The notes beneath the pieces were generated by a model that made no database searches, was not told the origin of the DNA, and was given only the letters and a program-made list of their open reading frames with translations. Made by a program: the position numbers and the translations under genes. A DNA stretch of 64,000 bases from Paludibacter sp. (lineage in GTDB: Bacteria > Bacteroidota > Bacteroidia > Bacteroidales > Paludibacteraceae), in assembly GCF_009712605.1 (NCBI RefSeq), contig NZ_WASO01000014.1:248001-312000 (forward strand), in the 5' to 3' direction. Shown here in pieces: positions 7,647-16,160 of this stretch; the stretch's first letter is position 1; the number at the start of each line of letters is the position of its first letter.

Positions 7647-10076
7647 ATGCAACCAACAAAGTCGACTTACTATTTGCCTGTTTCGGGTATGGAAAGTGAG
7701 CATTGTGCTCTGATTGTGGATAAAACATTGCACAACATCCCGGGCGTCATCGATCATGCCGTTGAGTTTAATAATCGTCGGGCAGTCGTTACAACAGAAG
7801 GAGCTGAGGTGTTGCCTGTAATAATAAAAAGTGTGCGTGGACTGGGTTACGATGTTCCTGTAATGAAAAAGAGCTTTCCGGTACTCAACATGTCGTGCGC
7901 CTCCTGTGCCAGCAGTGCCCAAACGGTTTTGGGGCGACAGCCCGGTGTGATTGGGGCTTCTGTCAATTATGGTAACGGTATGGCACAGCTGGAATATCTC
8001 TCTACAATGACTTCCGAGGCAGCTCTGAAAGCTGCATTACAGGCCGTAGGTTACGATTTGATGATTGAAGATGAGACCGCTCAGGGAGATACCCTTGAAG
8101 ATCTTCAACGTAAAAAATACGAGTCGCTACGAAAACGAACCCTTTGGGCAATTGCTTTGTCGCTGCCGTTAGTTGTTTTGGGCATGTTCTTTATGGAGAT
8201 GCCTTATGTCAACTATATTTTGTGGGTGCTGGCAACTCCCGTTGTGTTTGTTTTAGGCCGACAATTCTTTGTGGGAGCCTGGAAACAGGCAAAACATGGT
8301 TCGTCCAATATGGATACCCTGGTGGCTCTCAGTACCGGAACCGCCTATCTTTTCAGCGTATTCAACACTCTCTTTTCTGATTACTGGACCAGTCGGGGGC
8401 TCGAAGCGCATGTCTATTTCGAAGCTTCGGCAGTGGTCATTGCTTTTATTTTGTTGGGAAAACTGCTCGAAGCCAGAGCGAAAAATAATACCTCTTCGGC
8501 AATTAAACAATTAATTGGTTTGCAGCCGAAAACGGTTACGGTTATTAATGACGGTAATTCGGTAGAAGTGCATGTTACCAGCGTTAAACCGGATATGGTT
8601 CTGTTGGTGAAACCGGGAGAGAAAATTGCGGTGGATGGAGTGGTGACCGAAGGTTCTTCGTTTGTGGACGAAAGTATGATTAGCGGAGAACCTCTTCCTG
8701 TGGAAAAACAGCCCGGCAATGCCGTGTTTGCGGGTACAATCAACCACAAGGGAAGTTTCCGCTTCAAAGCGCAGAAAGTTGGAGGAGAAACGGTGCTGGC
8801 TCAAATCATTAAAATGGTGCAGGAAGCACAGGGGAGTAAAGCACCGGTGCAAAAACTGGTGGATAAAATTGCGGCTGTATTCGTCCCTGTTGTGATGGCA
8901 ATTGCAGTGCTGAGTTTTGGGGCATGGATGCTCTGGGGTGGCGAAAACGGCTTCACGCATGGACTGTTGGCAATGGTTACGGTTTTGGTGATTGCTTGTC
9001 CCTGTGCGTTAGGTTTGGCAACTCCTACGGCAATTATGGTGGGAGTAGGGCGCGGAGCTCACAATGGTATTCTGATAAAAGATGCCGAAAGTCTTGAAAA
9101 AGCCCGTGAAATTACCGCTGTCGTATTGGACAAAACAGGCACTATTACCGTTGGAAAACCGAAGGTAGTTGCTGCAAAATGGTTTACCGACGAATCGAAA
9201 GAATTGCACGACGTTTTGTATACCATAGAAAAATCATCGGAACATCCGCTTGCCGATGCAATGGCCGGTTATCATGAAAAAACAGCAAACTTAATCGACG
9301 GTGTTAAGGTTGAAATTCAGGCGGGCCGTGGTATTGAGGGTATTCTTGCCGATGCTGTTTATTGCATTGGAAACGAAGCAATGGTTGCTGAAAAAGGTAT
9401 TGAAATTGACAAAGCGGATAAAATCTGGATTGATGAACAATACCTGAAAGCATATACGGTTGTCTATTTTGCCTCCCGGCATAAACTGCTTGCGGCGTTC
9501 GCTATTGCCGATGCAGTAAAAGAGTCTTCGCTGCCCGCAATTAAGAAGCTTCAGAAGCGAGGAATAGACGTTTACATGTTGACGGGCGATAACGAACAGG
9601 CCGCTAAAGCCATTGCCGTTCAAACGGGTATTTCGCGCTACAAAGCCAATTTTCTTCCGGCTGAAAAAGCCAACTTCGTTAAGGAATTACAAGGTAAAGG
9701 CAAGGTGGTAGCTATGGTTGGTGACGGCATCAATGATAGCGCTGCTCTTGCTCAGGCCGATATTAGTATTGCGATGGGCAAGGGGAGTGACATCGCTTTA
9801 GATGTTGCCAAAATCGCTCTTCTTTCGTCCGATTTATCAAAAATAGGTCAGGCCATGTCGTTATCGCGTCATACCGTGTTGACAATCCGGCAGAACCTGT
9901 TCTGGGCATTTGTGTACAATTTGATTGGCATACCTATTGCAGCAGGTATTTTGTATCCGGTTTCAGGATTTTTGCTCAACCCGATGATTGCCGGAGCTGC
10001 CATGGCTTTGAGCAGTGTAAGTGTGGTAACCAATAGTTTGAGACTCAAATATAAAACAATCAGTAAATTAAAATAG
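7647..10076 (+). CDS. copA: Copper-translocating P-type ATPase
   Basis: This is a P1B-1 copper(I) export ATPase in the inner membrane. From the ATG at 7647 it has 809 residues. Two HMA metal-binding domains come first: the first reads GMESEHC (residues 14-20), where the first Cys is replaced, and the second reads MSCASC (82-87) and is intact. The transmembrane metal site is CPC at 451-453, the phosphorylated Asp is D495 in DKTGT, and the SEHPLA and GDGIND motifs follow. The late membrane segments carry YN and MALSS, the pattern of Cu(I) transporters. A CopZ-like gene follows 5 bp downstream. Confidence 0.93.
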   Translation: MQPTKSTYYLPVSGMESEHCALIVDKTLHNIPGVIDHAVEFNNRRAVVTTEGAEVLPVIIKSVRGLGYDVPVMKKSFPVLNMSCASCASSAQTVLGRQPGVIGASVNYGNGMAQLEYLSTMTSEAALKAALQAVGYDLMIEDETAQGDTLEDLQRKKYESLRKRTLWAIALSLPLVVLGMFFMEMPYVNYILWVLATPVVFVLGRQFFVGAWKQAKHGSSNMDTLVALSTGTAYLFSVFNTLFSDYWTSRGLEAHVYFEASAVVIAFILLGKLLEARAKNNTSSAIKQLIGLQPKTVTVINDGNSVEVHVTSVKPDMVLLVKPGEKIAVDGVVTEGSSFVDESMISGEPLPVEKQPGNAVFAGTINHKGSFRFKAQKVGGETVLAQIIKMVQEAQGSKAPVQKLVDKIAAVFVPVVMAIAVLSFGAWMLWGGENGFTHGLLAMVTVLVIACPCALGLATPTAIMVGVGRGAHNGILIKDAESLEKAREITAVVLDKTGTITVGKPKVVAAKWFTDESKELHDVLYTIEKSSEHPLADAMAGYHEKTANLIDGVKVEIQAGRGIEGILADAVYCIGNEAMVAEKGIEIDKADKIWIDEQYLKAYTVVYFASRHKLLAAFAIADAVKESSLPAIKKLQKRGIDVYMLTGDNEQAAKAIAVQTGISRYKANFLPAEKANFVKELQGKGKVVAMVGDGINDSAALAQADISIAMGKGSDIALDVAKIALLSSDLSKIGQAMSLSRHTVLTIRQNLFWAFVYNLIGIPIAAGILYPVSGFLLNPMIAGAAMALSSVSVVTNSLRLKYKTISKLK

Positions 10077-10081
10077 AAACT

Positions 10082-10282
10082 ATGCAATTTAAGACAAATA
10101 TCAATTGTGGCGGATGTATCGCCAAAGTAACTCCTTTTTTGGATGAGGCAGCAGGAGCCGGCAAGTGGTCGGTCGATACTGCGAATCCGGACAAAGTGCT
10201 GACCGTAGAAAATGAAACACTTTCGGCAGAAGACATACAAACCGGTTTGGATAAACTCGGCTATCATGCTGAGGCGCTCTGA
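10082..10282 (+). CDS. CopZ-like heavy-metal-associated domain protein
   Basis: This 66-residue protein is a single HMA domain with the metal site NCGGC near residue 9 in place of the classical MxCxxC. It is probably a cytoplasmic copper chaperone handing Cu(I) to the ATPase encoded 5 bp upstream. The remaining pattern (a beta strand, a helix, WSVDTANPDKVLTVE, then a helix ending KLGYHAEAL) fits the ferredoxin-like HMA fold. The close spacing implies co-transcription with copA. Confidence 0.85.
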   Translation: MQFKTNINCGGCIAKVTPFLDEAAGAGKWSVDTANPDKVLTVENETLSAEDIQTGLDKLGYHAEAL

Positions 10283-10314
10283 CGGTTGACTTCGGTCGAT
10301 GTGCTAACACGAAG

Positions 10315-10522
10315 AGGATGTCTCAAAAATCGATGTTGTTATTGATGAATTTATAAACTGAAAGACTATTTCAGTTTTCTACCCCTAAATCCCCTTAAGG
10401 GGACTTTTGCGCCAATAAAAATAGTAGATTTATAGCCCCTTCAGGGGTTTGGGGTATAAAATCAAAGATATATTTTCGATTCGTATGTTATTATAAAATC
10501 AATATCCCTTTTGAGACATCCT
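10315..10522. mobile_element. MITE-like element with 14-bp terminal inverted repeats
   Basis: The ends AGGATGTCTCAAAA (10315-10328) and TTTTGAGACATCCT (10509-10522) are perfect inverted repeats bounding 208 bp without coding capacity. Inside are two hairpin-forming GC-rich patches, at 10381-10408 and about 10435-10455. The first is repeated with one mismatch at 23834-23861. No target duplication was clear. Confidence 0.6.
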
Positions 10523-10566
10523 TTTTGTCTGTTTATGGCCGAGATAGCCATCTCCTTTTAATTGCG

Positions 10567-10574
10567 TATCTTTG
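10567..10574 (+). promoter_or_regulatory. -7 promoter box immediately before the helicase start
   Basis: TATCTTTG matches TAnnTTTG and ends only four bases before the ATG at 10579. The expected transcription start falls on or next to the start codon, so the mRNA may be leaderless. Confidence 0.5.
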
Positions 10575-10578
10575 CAAA

Positions 10579-11904
10579 ATGAAAAATAACTCCACTCAAA
10601 TCGATAACACGCTGAGAAGCATGGGTATCGAATCTCTTAATGCCATGCAATTGGCAACTCTTGACGCAAACGAAACAGGTAAAGATGTAATTTTACTGTC
10701 TCCTACAGGATCGGGAAAAACGCTGGCTTATCTGCTGCCGGTATTGATGAACATGAATCCCGACTGCCAGAAGGTTCAGGCTCTTATTGTAGCTCCTTCG
10801 CGCGAATTGGCACAACAAATAGAACAGGTATGGCGCAGTATGGGTACCGGCTATAAAGTCAACACGTGCTTTGGCGGTCGACCTTCTAATGGTGAAAAGC
10901 GCGATCTGGCAGTTCCACCGGCTTTGCTTATCGGAACGCCCGGGCGCATCAAAGATCACATAGCACGCGGAAATGTAGCTGTTGACGGTATTCAGTTATT
11001 GGTGCTCGACGAATTCGATAAATCGCTCGAAATGGGCTTTGCTGAAGATATGGAAGCCATTATCAGTAGCATTCCTTCATTGCAGAAGCGAATCCTCACA
11101 TCGGCCACAGATGCGGTTTCTATACCGGCTTTTACCGGCATCCGTAATTCGCTGAAACTTGATTATTCCGAAAAAGATACTCCACTTAAAGGTCTTGAAA
11201 TATTTACCGTAAAAGGCGAAAATAACGATAAATTCGACCTGCTTTTCCGCTTGCTCTGTTATCTTGGAAACGATTCCACGCTTGTTTTTTGCAATCAACG
11301 CGAAACGGTAGAAAAAGTGCATGCTTACTTAACGACCCGGCATTTGTCAAGCGAATATTTTCATGGTAAACTGGAACAAACTGAACGGGAACGGGTGCTG
11401 TCGAAGTTTCGGAACGGCAGTTACAGTGTTTTTGTGTCTACCGACCTGGCTTCGCGCGGACTGGATATTCCTGAAATTAAGCATGTCGTTCATTTCGACG
11501 CTCCGCCGCGATTGGAGGAGTTTGTGCATCGCAACGGTCGTACGGCGCGTATGGAAGCCGAAGGCAGCGCATATCTTATGTTGGCTGCCAACGAAGAACT
11601 GCCCGGCTTTATCTCCGTTGAACCGTCGTTATTAGCTTTGCCAAAACTGGTTCCGGCCCCTCCGAAACCCGATTGGGCAACCATCTACATTGGAAAAGGA
11701 AAGAAAGACAAGCTGAGTAAGATGGATGTGGTTGGCTTTATGTTCAAGAAAGGGCAGCTGGACAAACAGGAACTTGGACTGGTAGAGATCAAGGATTATT
11801 ATTCCTTTGTGGCCGTTAAAGCAAGCAAGGTAAAACAAGTGCTTCGCCTTGTGGCCAACGAAAAAATAAAGAATATGAAGACCAAAATAGAACTTGCAGA
11901 ATAA
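10579..11904 (+). CDS. DEAD-box RNA helicase, DbpA-like
   Basis: This ATP-dependent RNA helicase of 441 residues carries the Q motif (MQLATLDA), Walker A SPTGSGKT, motif Ia PSRELAQQ, GTPGR, a DEFD variant of the DEAD box, SAT, and the C-terminal RGLDIP and HRNGRTAR motifs. The last 75 residues (from about PDWATIYIGKGKKDK) resemble the DbpA RNA-binding domain, which in that protein recognises 23S rRNA, so a role in large-subunit ribosome assembly is inferred. The ATG at 10579 is preferred to one at 10525 because the promoter box overlaps the longer reading. It faces the TlpA gene across a shared terminator. Confidence 0.9.
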   Translation: MKNNSTQIDNTLRSMGIESLNAMQLATLDANETGKDVILLSPTGSGKTLAYLLPVLMNMNPDCQKVQALIVAPSRELAQQIEQVWRSMGTGYKVNTCFGGRPSNGEKRDLAVPPALLIGTPGRIKDHIARGNVAVDGIQLLVLDEFDKSLEMGFAEDMEAIISSIPSLQKRILTSATDAVSIPAFTGIRNSLKLDYSEKDTPLKGLEIFTVKGENNDKFDLLFRLLCYLGNDSTLVFCNQRETVEKVHAYLTTRHLSSEYFHGKLEQTERERVLSKFRNGSYSVFVSTDLASRGLDIPEIKHVVHFDAPPRLEEFVHRNGRTARMEAEGSAYLMLAANEELPGFISVEPSLLALPKLVPAPPKPDWATIYIGKGKKDKLSKMDVVGFMFKKGQLDKQELGLVEIKDYYSFVAVKASKVKQVLRLVANEKIKNMKTKIELAE

Positions 11905-11928
11905 AAGACAAAACGAGTTCATAAAACA

Positions 11929-11969
11929 AAAGCGGATAAATCTTTCTTTACGAAAGGCTTATCCGCTTT
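11929..11969. terminator. Bidirectional hairpin terminator
   Basis: AAAGCGGATAA (11929-11939) pairs with TTATCCGCTTT (11959-11969), with A-rich and T-rich flanks on the two sides. It sits between the convergent helicase and TlpA-like genes and can serve both. Confidence 0.75.
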
Positions 11970-11989
11970 TTATTGTTTTTGCGAAAGAA

Positions 11990-13120
11990 TTATTTCGCAA
12001 AAAGCTCAGTCAGTTTCTTTTCCAGATCTTCGCCTCTCAGGTTTTTAGCAATAATTTTTCCGCTGGGATCAAGCAGGAAATTTTGCGGAATGGAGCGTAC
12101 TTGATAGAGTTGAGCTGCCGCGTTGTTCCAGTATTTCAGGTCTGAAACATGATTCCATGTCAGCCCGTCTTTAGCTATGGCAGCCAGCCATGCATCTTTT
12201 CCGTTCTCATTGTCGAGCGAAACGCCTAAAATGGTAAAGTTTTTATCCTTGAAATGATTATATGCAGCTACCACATTCGGGTTTTCACGGCGACACGGGC
12301 CGCACCACGAAGCCCAAAAATCGAGCAAGAGGTATTTGCCTCTGAAACTTGAAAGTGTTACAGGTTTGCCATTCGGGTCGTTCATCGTGAAATCAGGAGC
12401 AATAGAGCCGATTGCCGTTGCTTTGAGTTGCATCAATCCCTTGGCATATTCTTGTCCGGTTTTGGAATTTTTGACGTTGTCGGACAATTGGTTGAAAATA
12501 GGTTCCATTTCATTGGGATTGGGAGTCGGACCGGCAAGATTACTTAACATTGCAAGGCTCACAAAACTACCCGGATTGGCTTTAATAAATGATGTGAGAA
12601 TTTTATTCTGTTCAGCTGTTATTGCCTCGTCTCGTTTTTCAAGATCGGACATAAATTCTTTCGAATCGCGTTTTGATTGAGGTGCTGCCTGATATTCGGC
12701 AGAAAGTGCCTTTTGAGCACGAATGACAGGATCAAGCATTTTAAGCAGACTTTGATATTCTCCGTTGGTTTTCGATCCATTAATCGAAGCAGTGGCAATA
12801 GAGTCTTTGCTTTGGAATGTGATTGTGCCGGCTTCGATGAAAATAGTCTTTAAATCGGGTTGGCGGATGGCTTGTAACCCTTTTCCTTCATGATCAATAA
12901 CCAGTCGGGCGTATTCCGGATCTCCCACAGTACCTTTGAATGTAAAGGAGCCTTTTACCAGCTTTGCAGTGTCGATCACCATCTTTTTGTCTACCTGATG
13001 TTGCAGGTATATTTTGGCAGGAGCATTTAATTCTCCGATTTTACCGGTGAGTGTATAGCTTTGTTGCGCAAACATTGCCACAGGCAACGTGCAGAAAAGT
13101 AATAATAAAGGGTTCTTCAT
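11990..13120 (-). CDS. TlpA-like thioredoxin-family lipid- or periplasm-facing protein with DUF4369-like N-domain
   Basis: This exported thiol-disulfide protein has 376 residues from the ATG at 13120, which opens the signal peptide MKNPLLLLFCTLPVAMFAQQ. Residues about 20-130 are a beta-rich domain of the DUF4369 type common in Bacteroidota. A helical linker follows, and then an AhpC/TSA-Redoxin domain starts near APDFTMNDPNGKPV with the active site WASWCGPCRRENP. It probably keeps cysteines of periplasmic or cytochrome proteins reduced. A good promoter (13151-13158) precedes it and a terminator is shared with the helicase. Its exact partner cannot be told. Confidence 0.85.
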   Translation of the reverse strand: MKNPLLLLFCTLPVAMFAQQSYTLTGKIGELNAPAKIYLQHQVDKKMVIDTAKLVKGSFTFKGTVGDPEYARLVIDHEGKGLQAIRQPDLKTIFIEAGTITFQSKDSIATASINGSKTNGEYQSLLKMLDPVIRAQKALSAEYQAAPQSKRDSKEFMSDLEKRDEAITAEQNKILTSFIKANPGSFVSLAMLSNLAGPTPNPNEMEPIFNQLSDNVKNSKTGQEYAKGLMQLKATAIGSIAPDFTMNDPNGKPVTLSSFRGKYLLLDFWASWCGPCRRENPNVVAAYNHFKDKNFTILGVSLDNENGKDAWLAAIAKDGLTWNHVSDLKYWNNAAAQLYQVRSIPQNFLLDPSGKIIAKNLRGEDLEKKLTELFAK

Positions 13121-13576
13121 TTGAATTGAAAGTTTAGTTGTAATGAGAATCAAAAGTAATAGTTTCTATCGGGATTACAATTTTATGGCGTTTCTTTTTT
13201 AACGTTGGGAATGTACATCTTCTGTTTGAAATATCTATAGTTCATGTTTTCAATTGGTTATGTTTGTTGTGCGAAAATTATCAGTTTTTTTATACGCTTT
13301 TAATGTTAAAATGACGTGCTTGCAATAGTATATTTGTATTCGGAATAGAGCGCGTGAGGCTAATTATTTTGTGTTGATTGCCAGAATGAAGAGCATAAAG
13401 TGCCGAAATACGAGCGGAGAACTTTGTCATAGAGTTATTTCGAATGCTGCAAATGTCTTCGTTTTGTCAAATATCCATAGACATGGCCCAAGAAAATTAT
13501 AATCATGTCAGAATCTTAGCTTAGCAGGCTCTGAAAATTCAATTCCACGTGACATTTTATAATAAACCATTTACAG
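13121..13576. other. Divergent intergenic region
   Basis: These 456 bases separate the TlpA-like gene (minus) from the old yellow enzyme gene (plus). They hold the minus-strand promoter at 13151-13158 and a plus-strand TATATTTG at 13329-13336 that could start a 240-base leader for the oxidoreductase. No open frame of note was seen. Confidence 0.5.
13151..13158 (-). promoter_or_regulatory. Promoter for the TlpA-like gene
   Basis: On the minus strand this reads TACTTTTG, with TTG at 13178-13180 as the -33 element and a 19-bp spacer. It lies 30 bp upstream of the ATG at 13120. Confidence 0.55.
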
Positions 13577-14650
13577 ATGAAAACATTATTATTATCCCCG
13601 CTGCAACTTAGGGGGCTGGAACTGAAAAACAGAATAGTTGTTTCTCCGATGTGTCAGTATTCGGCAGAAGATGGTTTTGCTAATGATTGGCATTTTGTGC
13701 ATTACGGAAGCCGAGCCGTTGGCGGTGCCGGATTGATTATTGCCGAAGCCACAGCCGTTTCACCCGAAGGAAGAATTTCTCCCTACGATCTGGGTATGTG
13801 GAAAAATGAACACGTCGAAAAATGGAAACAAATCAATAATTTCATTCACCAACAAGGAAGTTTGTCAGGTATTCAACTGGCTCATGCCGGCCGTAAAGCA
13901 AGCACAGGATGTTTGTGGCGTGAAGGAGATGTCTACCTGTTTCCGGATAAAGGAGGCTGGCAACCGCTGGCTCCGTCTTCAATACCGTTTGAACCCGGGG
14001 CGCCGATTCCATTAGAAATGGATGTCGAATTGATAGAGTGGGTAGTTGAAGAGTTTCGGAAATCAGCCCAGAGATCAAACGAAGCCGGTTTTGATGTGGT
14101 AGAAATTCATGCGGCTCATGGTTATTTGCTACACCAGTTTTTATCCCCGATCACTAATAAACGTACCGATAAATATGGAGGTAGTTTTGACAATCGTGTC
14201 CGGTTTTTGCTCGAAGTTGTTGATGCTGTAAGGCAAGTCTGGCCGGTCAGCAAGCCTCTTTTTGTTCGCATATCCGCAACGGATTGGGTAGATGGAGGTT
14301 GGGACGAAACTCAATCGGTAAAACTGGCCATGTTGTTGAAAAACAGAGGCGTGGATTTAATGGATATTTCTTCCGGCGGATTGTTGCCTGATGCGAAGGT
14401 GCAAATTGGCTATGGTTATCAGGTGCCGTTTGCGGCAAAAATAAAGAAGGAAACCGACATGAAAATAGGAACCGTTGGTTTGATTACGAAAGCAGAGCAG
14501 GCAGAAACAATTTTGACAAACGGATTAGCCGATCTTATAATTCTGGCTCGGGAGTTTTTACGCGATCCATATTTCCCGTTACATGCCGCTACCCAGCTCA
14601 AAGACGATATTGCATGGCCTGTTCAGTATGAACGAGCCAAAGCACATTGA
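13577..14650 (+). CDS. NADH:flavin oxidoreductase, old yellow enzyme family (YqjM-like)
   Basis: This FMN-dependent ene-reductase of 357 residues belongs to the thermophilic-like/YqjM branch. That is shown by the redox-tuning Cys in SPMCQYS near residue 26, the pair of ligand-binding histidines in VEIHAAHGYLLHQFLSP near residue 175, and the following TDKYGGSFDNRVRF signature. These enzymes reduce activated C=C bonds of enals, enones or xenobiotics with NAD(P)H in the cytoplasm. The physiological substrate is unknown. The gene is not clearly in an operon; a MITE lies right after its stop. Confidence 0.9.
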   Translation: MKTLLLSPLQLRGLELKNRIVVSPMCQYSAEDGFANDWHFVHYGSRAVGGAGLIIAEATAVSPEGRISPYDLGMWKNEHVEKWKQINNFIHQQGSLSGIQLAHAGRKASTGCLWREGDVYLFPDKGGWQPLAPSSIPFEPGAPIPLEMDVELIEWVVEEFRKSAQRSNEAGFDVVEIHAAHGYLLHQFLSPITNKRTDKYGGSFDNRVRFLLEVVDAVRQVWPVSKPLFVRISATDWVDGGWDETQSVKLAMLLKNRGVDLMDISSGGLLPDAKVQIGYGYQVPFAAKIKKETDMKIGTVGLITKAEQAETILTNGLADLIILAREFLRDPYFPLHAATQLKDDIAWPVQYERAKAH

Positions 14651-14662
14651 AACAATAACCAA

Positions 14663-14906
14663 TAGCATTATATCGATTAAGTGTATATAAATATCAATAG
14701 CTGACCTCTCCTCTCACGACGACTTCGTGTCGGAGTCAGATATTTATCGTCTGACCCAACCTCCTCCCCCAAGGGGAGGAGGAGCAAGACAGTGAAATAT
14801 TTAGAATTCAATTCATTTTGCAGATTTTCCCCCTCTCTTCGGGAGAGGGGCTAGGGGAGAGGTCAAATGCGAAAATTAAGAAATGAATTAACCGGTATAA
14901 TGTCTA
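14663..14906 (+). mobile_element. MITE-like element, copy A (244 bp)
   Basis: It starts near TAGCATTATATCGATTAA and ends TTAACCGGTATAATGTCTA (14888-14906). These are about 19-bp inverted repeats bounded by TA. The interior, with its CCTCTCTTCGGGAGAGG hairpin, is nearly identical to the reverse complement of 63463-63651. Copy A carries about 55 extra bases (near 14712-14766), which copy B lacks. There is no coding capacity. Confidence 0.75.
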
Positions 14907-14944
14907 ATAACTAATCTAAATACTAATCATTTCGTATCTGAATT

Positions 14945-15430
14945 ATGGACTATTATTTTGAAAAACAGAAAGAGCCCGTTGTGACGCCAAAACCGGCAGA
15001 AGTTGAACAAAAAGTGGAAGTTACAGATGCAGCCTTGCTTCATTTGGATGAAACCCGGAAATGGTCAAAATTTATAGCTGTATTTTGTATTGTAATGGCC
15101 GGTTTGATGGCATTTAGTGCAATCGTTTTATTGCTTGCCGGCACAAAAACAGAACTTCCCGGTGCAGGAATTCTGGGTATTGCTTATTTGATATTTGCAG
15201 TTTTGACTTTTGTCCCCATGTTGTTTCTCGTAAAGTTTTCAAACTATGCGAAAAAAGCAGTGGCGGATAAAAATAATAGTGATTTGGAAGAAGCCTTGAA
15301 ATACCAGAAGTTTTATTACGTTGCTACCGGTATAATGGTAATTATCTCCATTATTTTTGTGGTTGCTTTTGCCATTGCCGGATTTACTATGGGATTTGTA
15401 AGTGGAATAATGCAGTCGCAAAACGTGTAA
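14945..15430 (+). CDS. Small membrane protein, DUF5362-like
   Basis: This 161-residue protein has a charged, proline-containing N-terminus of about 35 residues, then LHLDETRKWSKFIAVFCIVM leading into the first of four predicted membrane segments. The layout recalls the Bacteroidota DUF5362 family; this is from memory and unverified. No catalytic motif is visible. It lies alone between the MITE and the Hsp20 gene. Function is unknown. Confidence 0.65.
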   Translation: MDYYFEKQKEPVVTPKPAEVEQKVEVTDAALLHLDETRKWSKFIAVFCIVMAGLMAFSAIVLLLAGTKTELPGAGILGIAYLIFAVLTFVPMLFLVKFSNYAKKAVADKNNSDLEEALKYQKFYYVATGIMVIISIIFVVAFAIAGFTMGFVSGIMQSQNV

Positions 15431-15602
15431 AATTGTCTCATTTTTGCAATTTTTTCCTGTCATTTTGACTCTGTTTTTTTGTTGGATGAAAAGATGCTAA
15501 TTGATTATTAATAAGATAAGTAATCTGATTCTATCTGGCACAGGTTTTGAATATTTTATTTCAGAAATAATGTTCTTTAATTGATGTTCAACTTTAAAAA
15601 AT

Positions 15603-15608
15603 GGAGGT
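15603..15608 (+). promoter_or_regulatory. Shine-Dalgarno site that decides the Hsp20 start
   Basis: GGAGGT lies 5 bases before the ATG at 15613. An in-frame ATG at 15601 overlaps this site, so 15613 is the better start. Confidence 0.65.
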
Positions 15609-15612
15609 AGTT

Positions 15613-16062
15613 ATGTCACTCATCAGAAGAAATGATTTGGTTCCCTCTTGGTCGAACCTTTTCGATAATTTTTTGAACAATAATTGGAATGATTGGACCA
15701 ATCGTCACTATTCGAATACGAATACGACCTTGCCGTCCGTTAACATTAAAGAGACTGAAGAAAATTTTGAGGTTGAAGTAGCAGCACCCGGAATGGAAAA
15801 GGAAGATTTCAAGGTAGAAGTAAACAACGGGTATCTGACAATTTCTTCCGAAAAAAAGAGTGAAACAAAGACAGAAGATCCAAAGGGGAAGTATACCAAA
15901 CAGGAATTCTGTTATGAATCATTCAGTCGTTCGTTTACACTGCCCGGCAGTGCAGATACGGAAAAGATAGGGGCGAAATATGAAAAGGGGATTCTGACTA
16001 TTTCAATCCCTAAAAAAGAAGAAGCGAAACCGAAACCTGTCAGACAGATTTCGATTGAATAG
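15613..16062 (+). CDS. Small heat shock protein (Hsp20/alpha-crystallin family)
   Basis: This ATP-independent holdase chaperone of about 149 residues has an N-terminal arm (LIRRNDLVPSWSNLFDNFLN), an alpha-crystallin domain from about residue 37 (LPSVNIKETEENFEVEVAAP) with the conserved GILTISIPKKEE near the end, and a short C-terminal tail with the assembly-type I-x-I-like PVRQISIE. It binds unfolding proteins in the cytoplasm as an oligomer. A hairpin terminator follows 21 bp after the stop, so it is probably a single-gene unit. Confidence 0.92.
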   Translation: MSLIRRNDLVPSWSNLFDNFLNNNWNDWTNRHYSNTNTTLPSVNIKETEENFEVEVAAPGMEKEDFKVEVNNGYLTISSEKKSETKTEDPKGKYTKQEFCYESFSRSFTLPGSADTEKIGAKYEKGILTISIPKKEEAKPKPVRQISIE

Positions 16063-16083
16063 TGGTTTGAGAATCAGTAAACA

Positions 16084-16112
16084 AGCCGGACAGAAATGTC
16101 CGGCTGTTTTTT
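16084..16112 (+). terminator. Rho-independent terminator after the Hsp20 gene
   Basis: AGCCGGACA (16084-16092) pairs perfectly with TGTCCGGCT (16097-16105) across a GAAA loop. It is followed by a run of T broken only by one G near its start. Confidence 0.85.
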
Positions 16113-16160
16113 TGCCCGAAAATGACTATAATTGTATTCCAATTTCAAAACAAATCAGTT

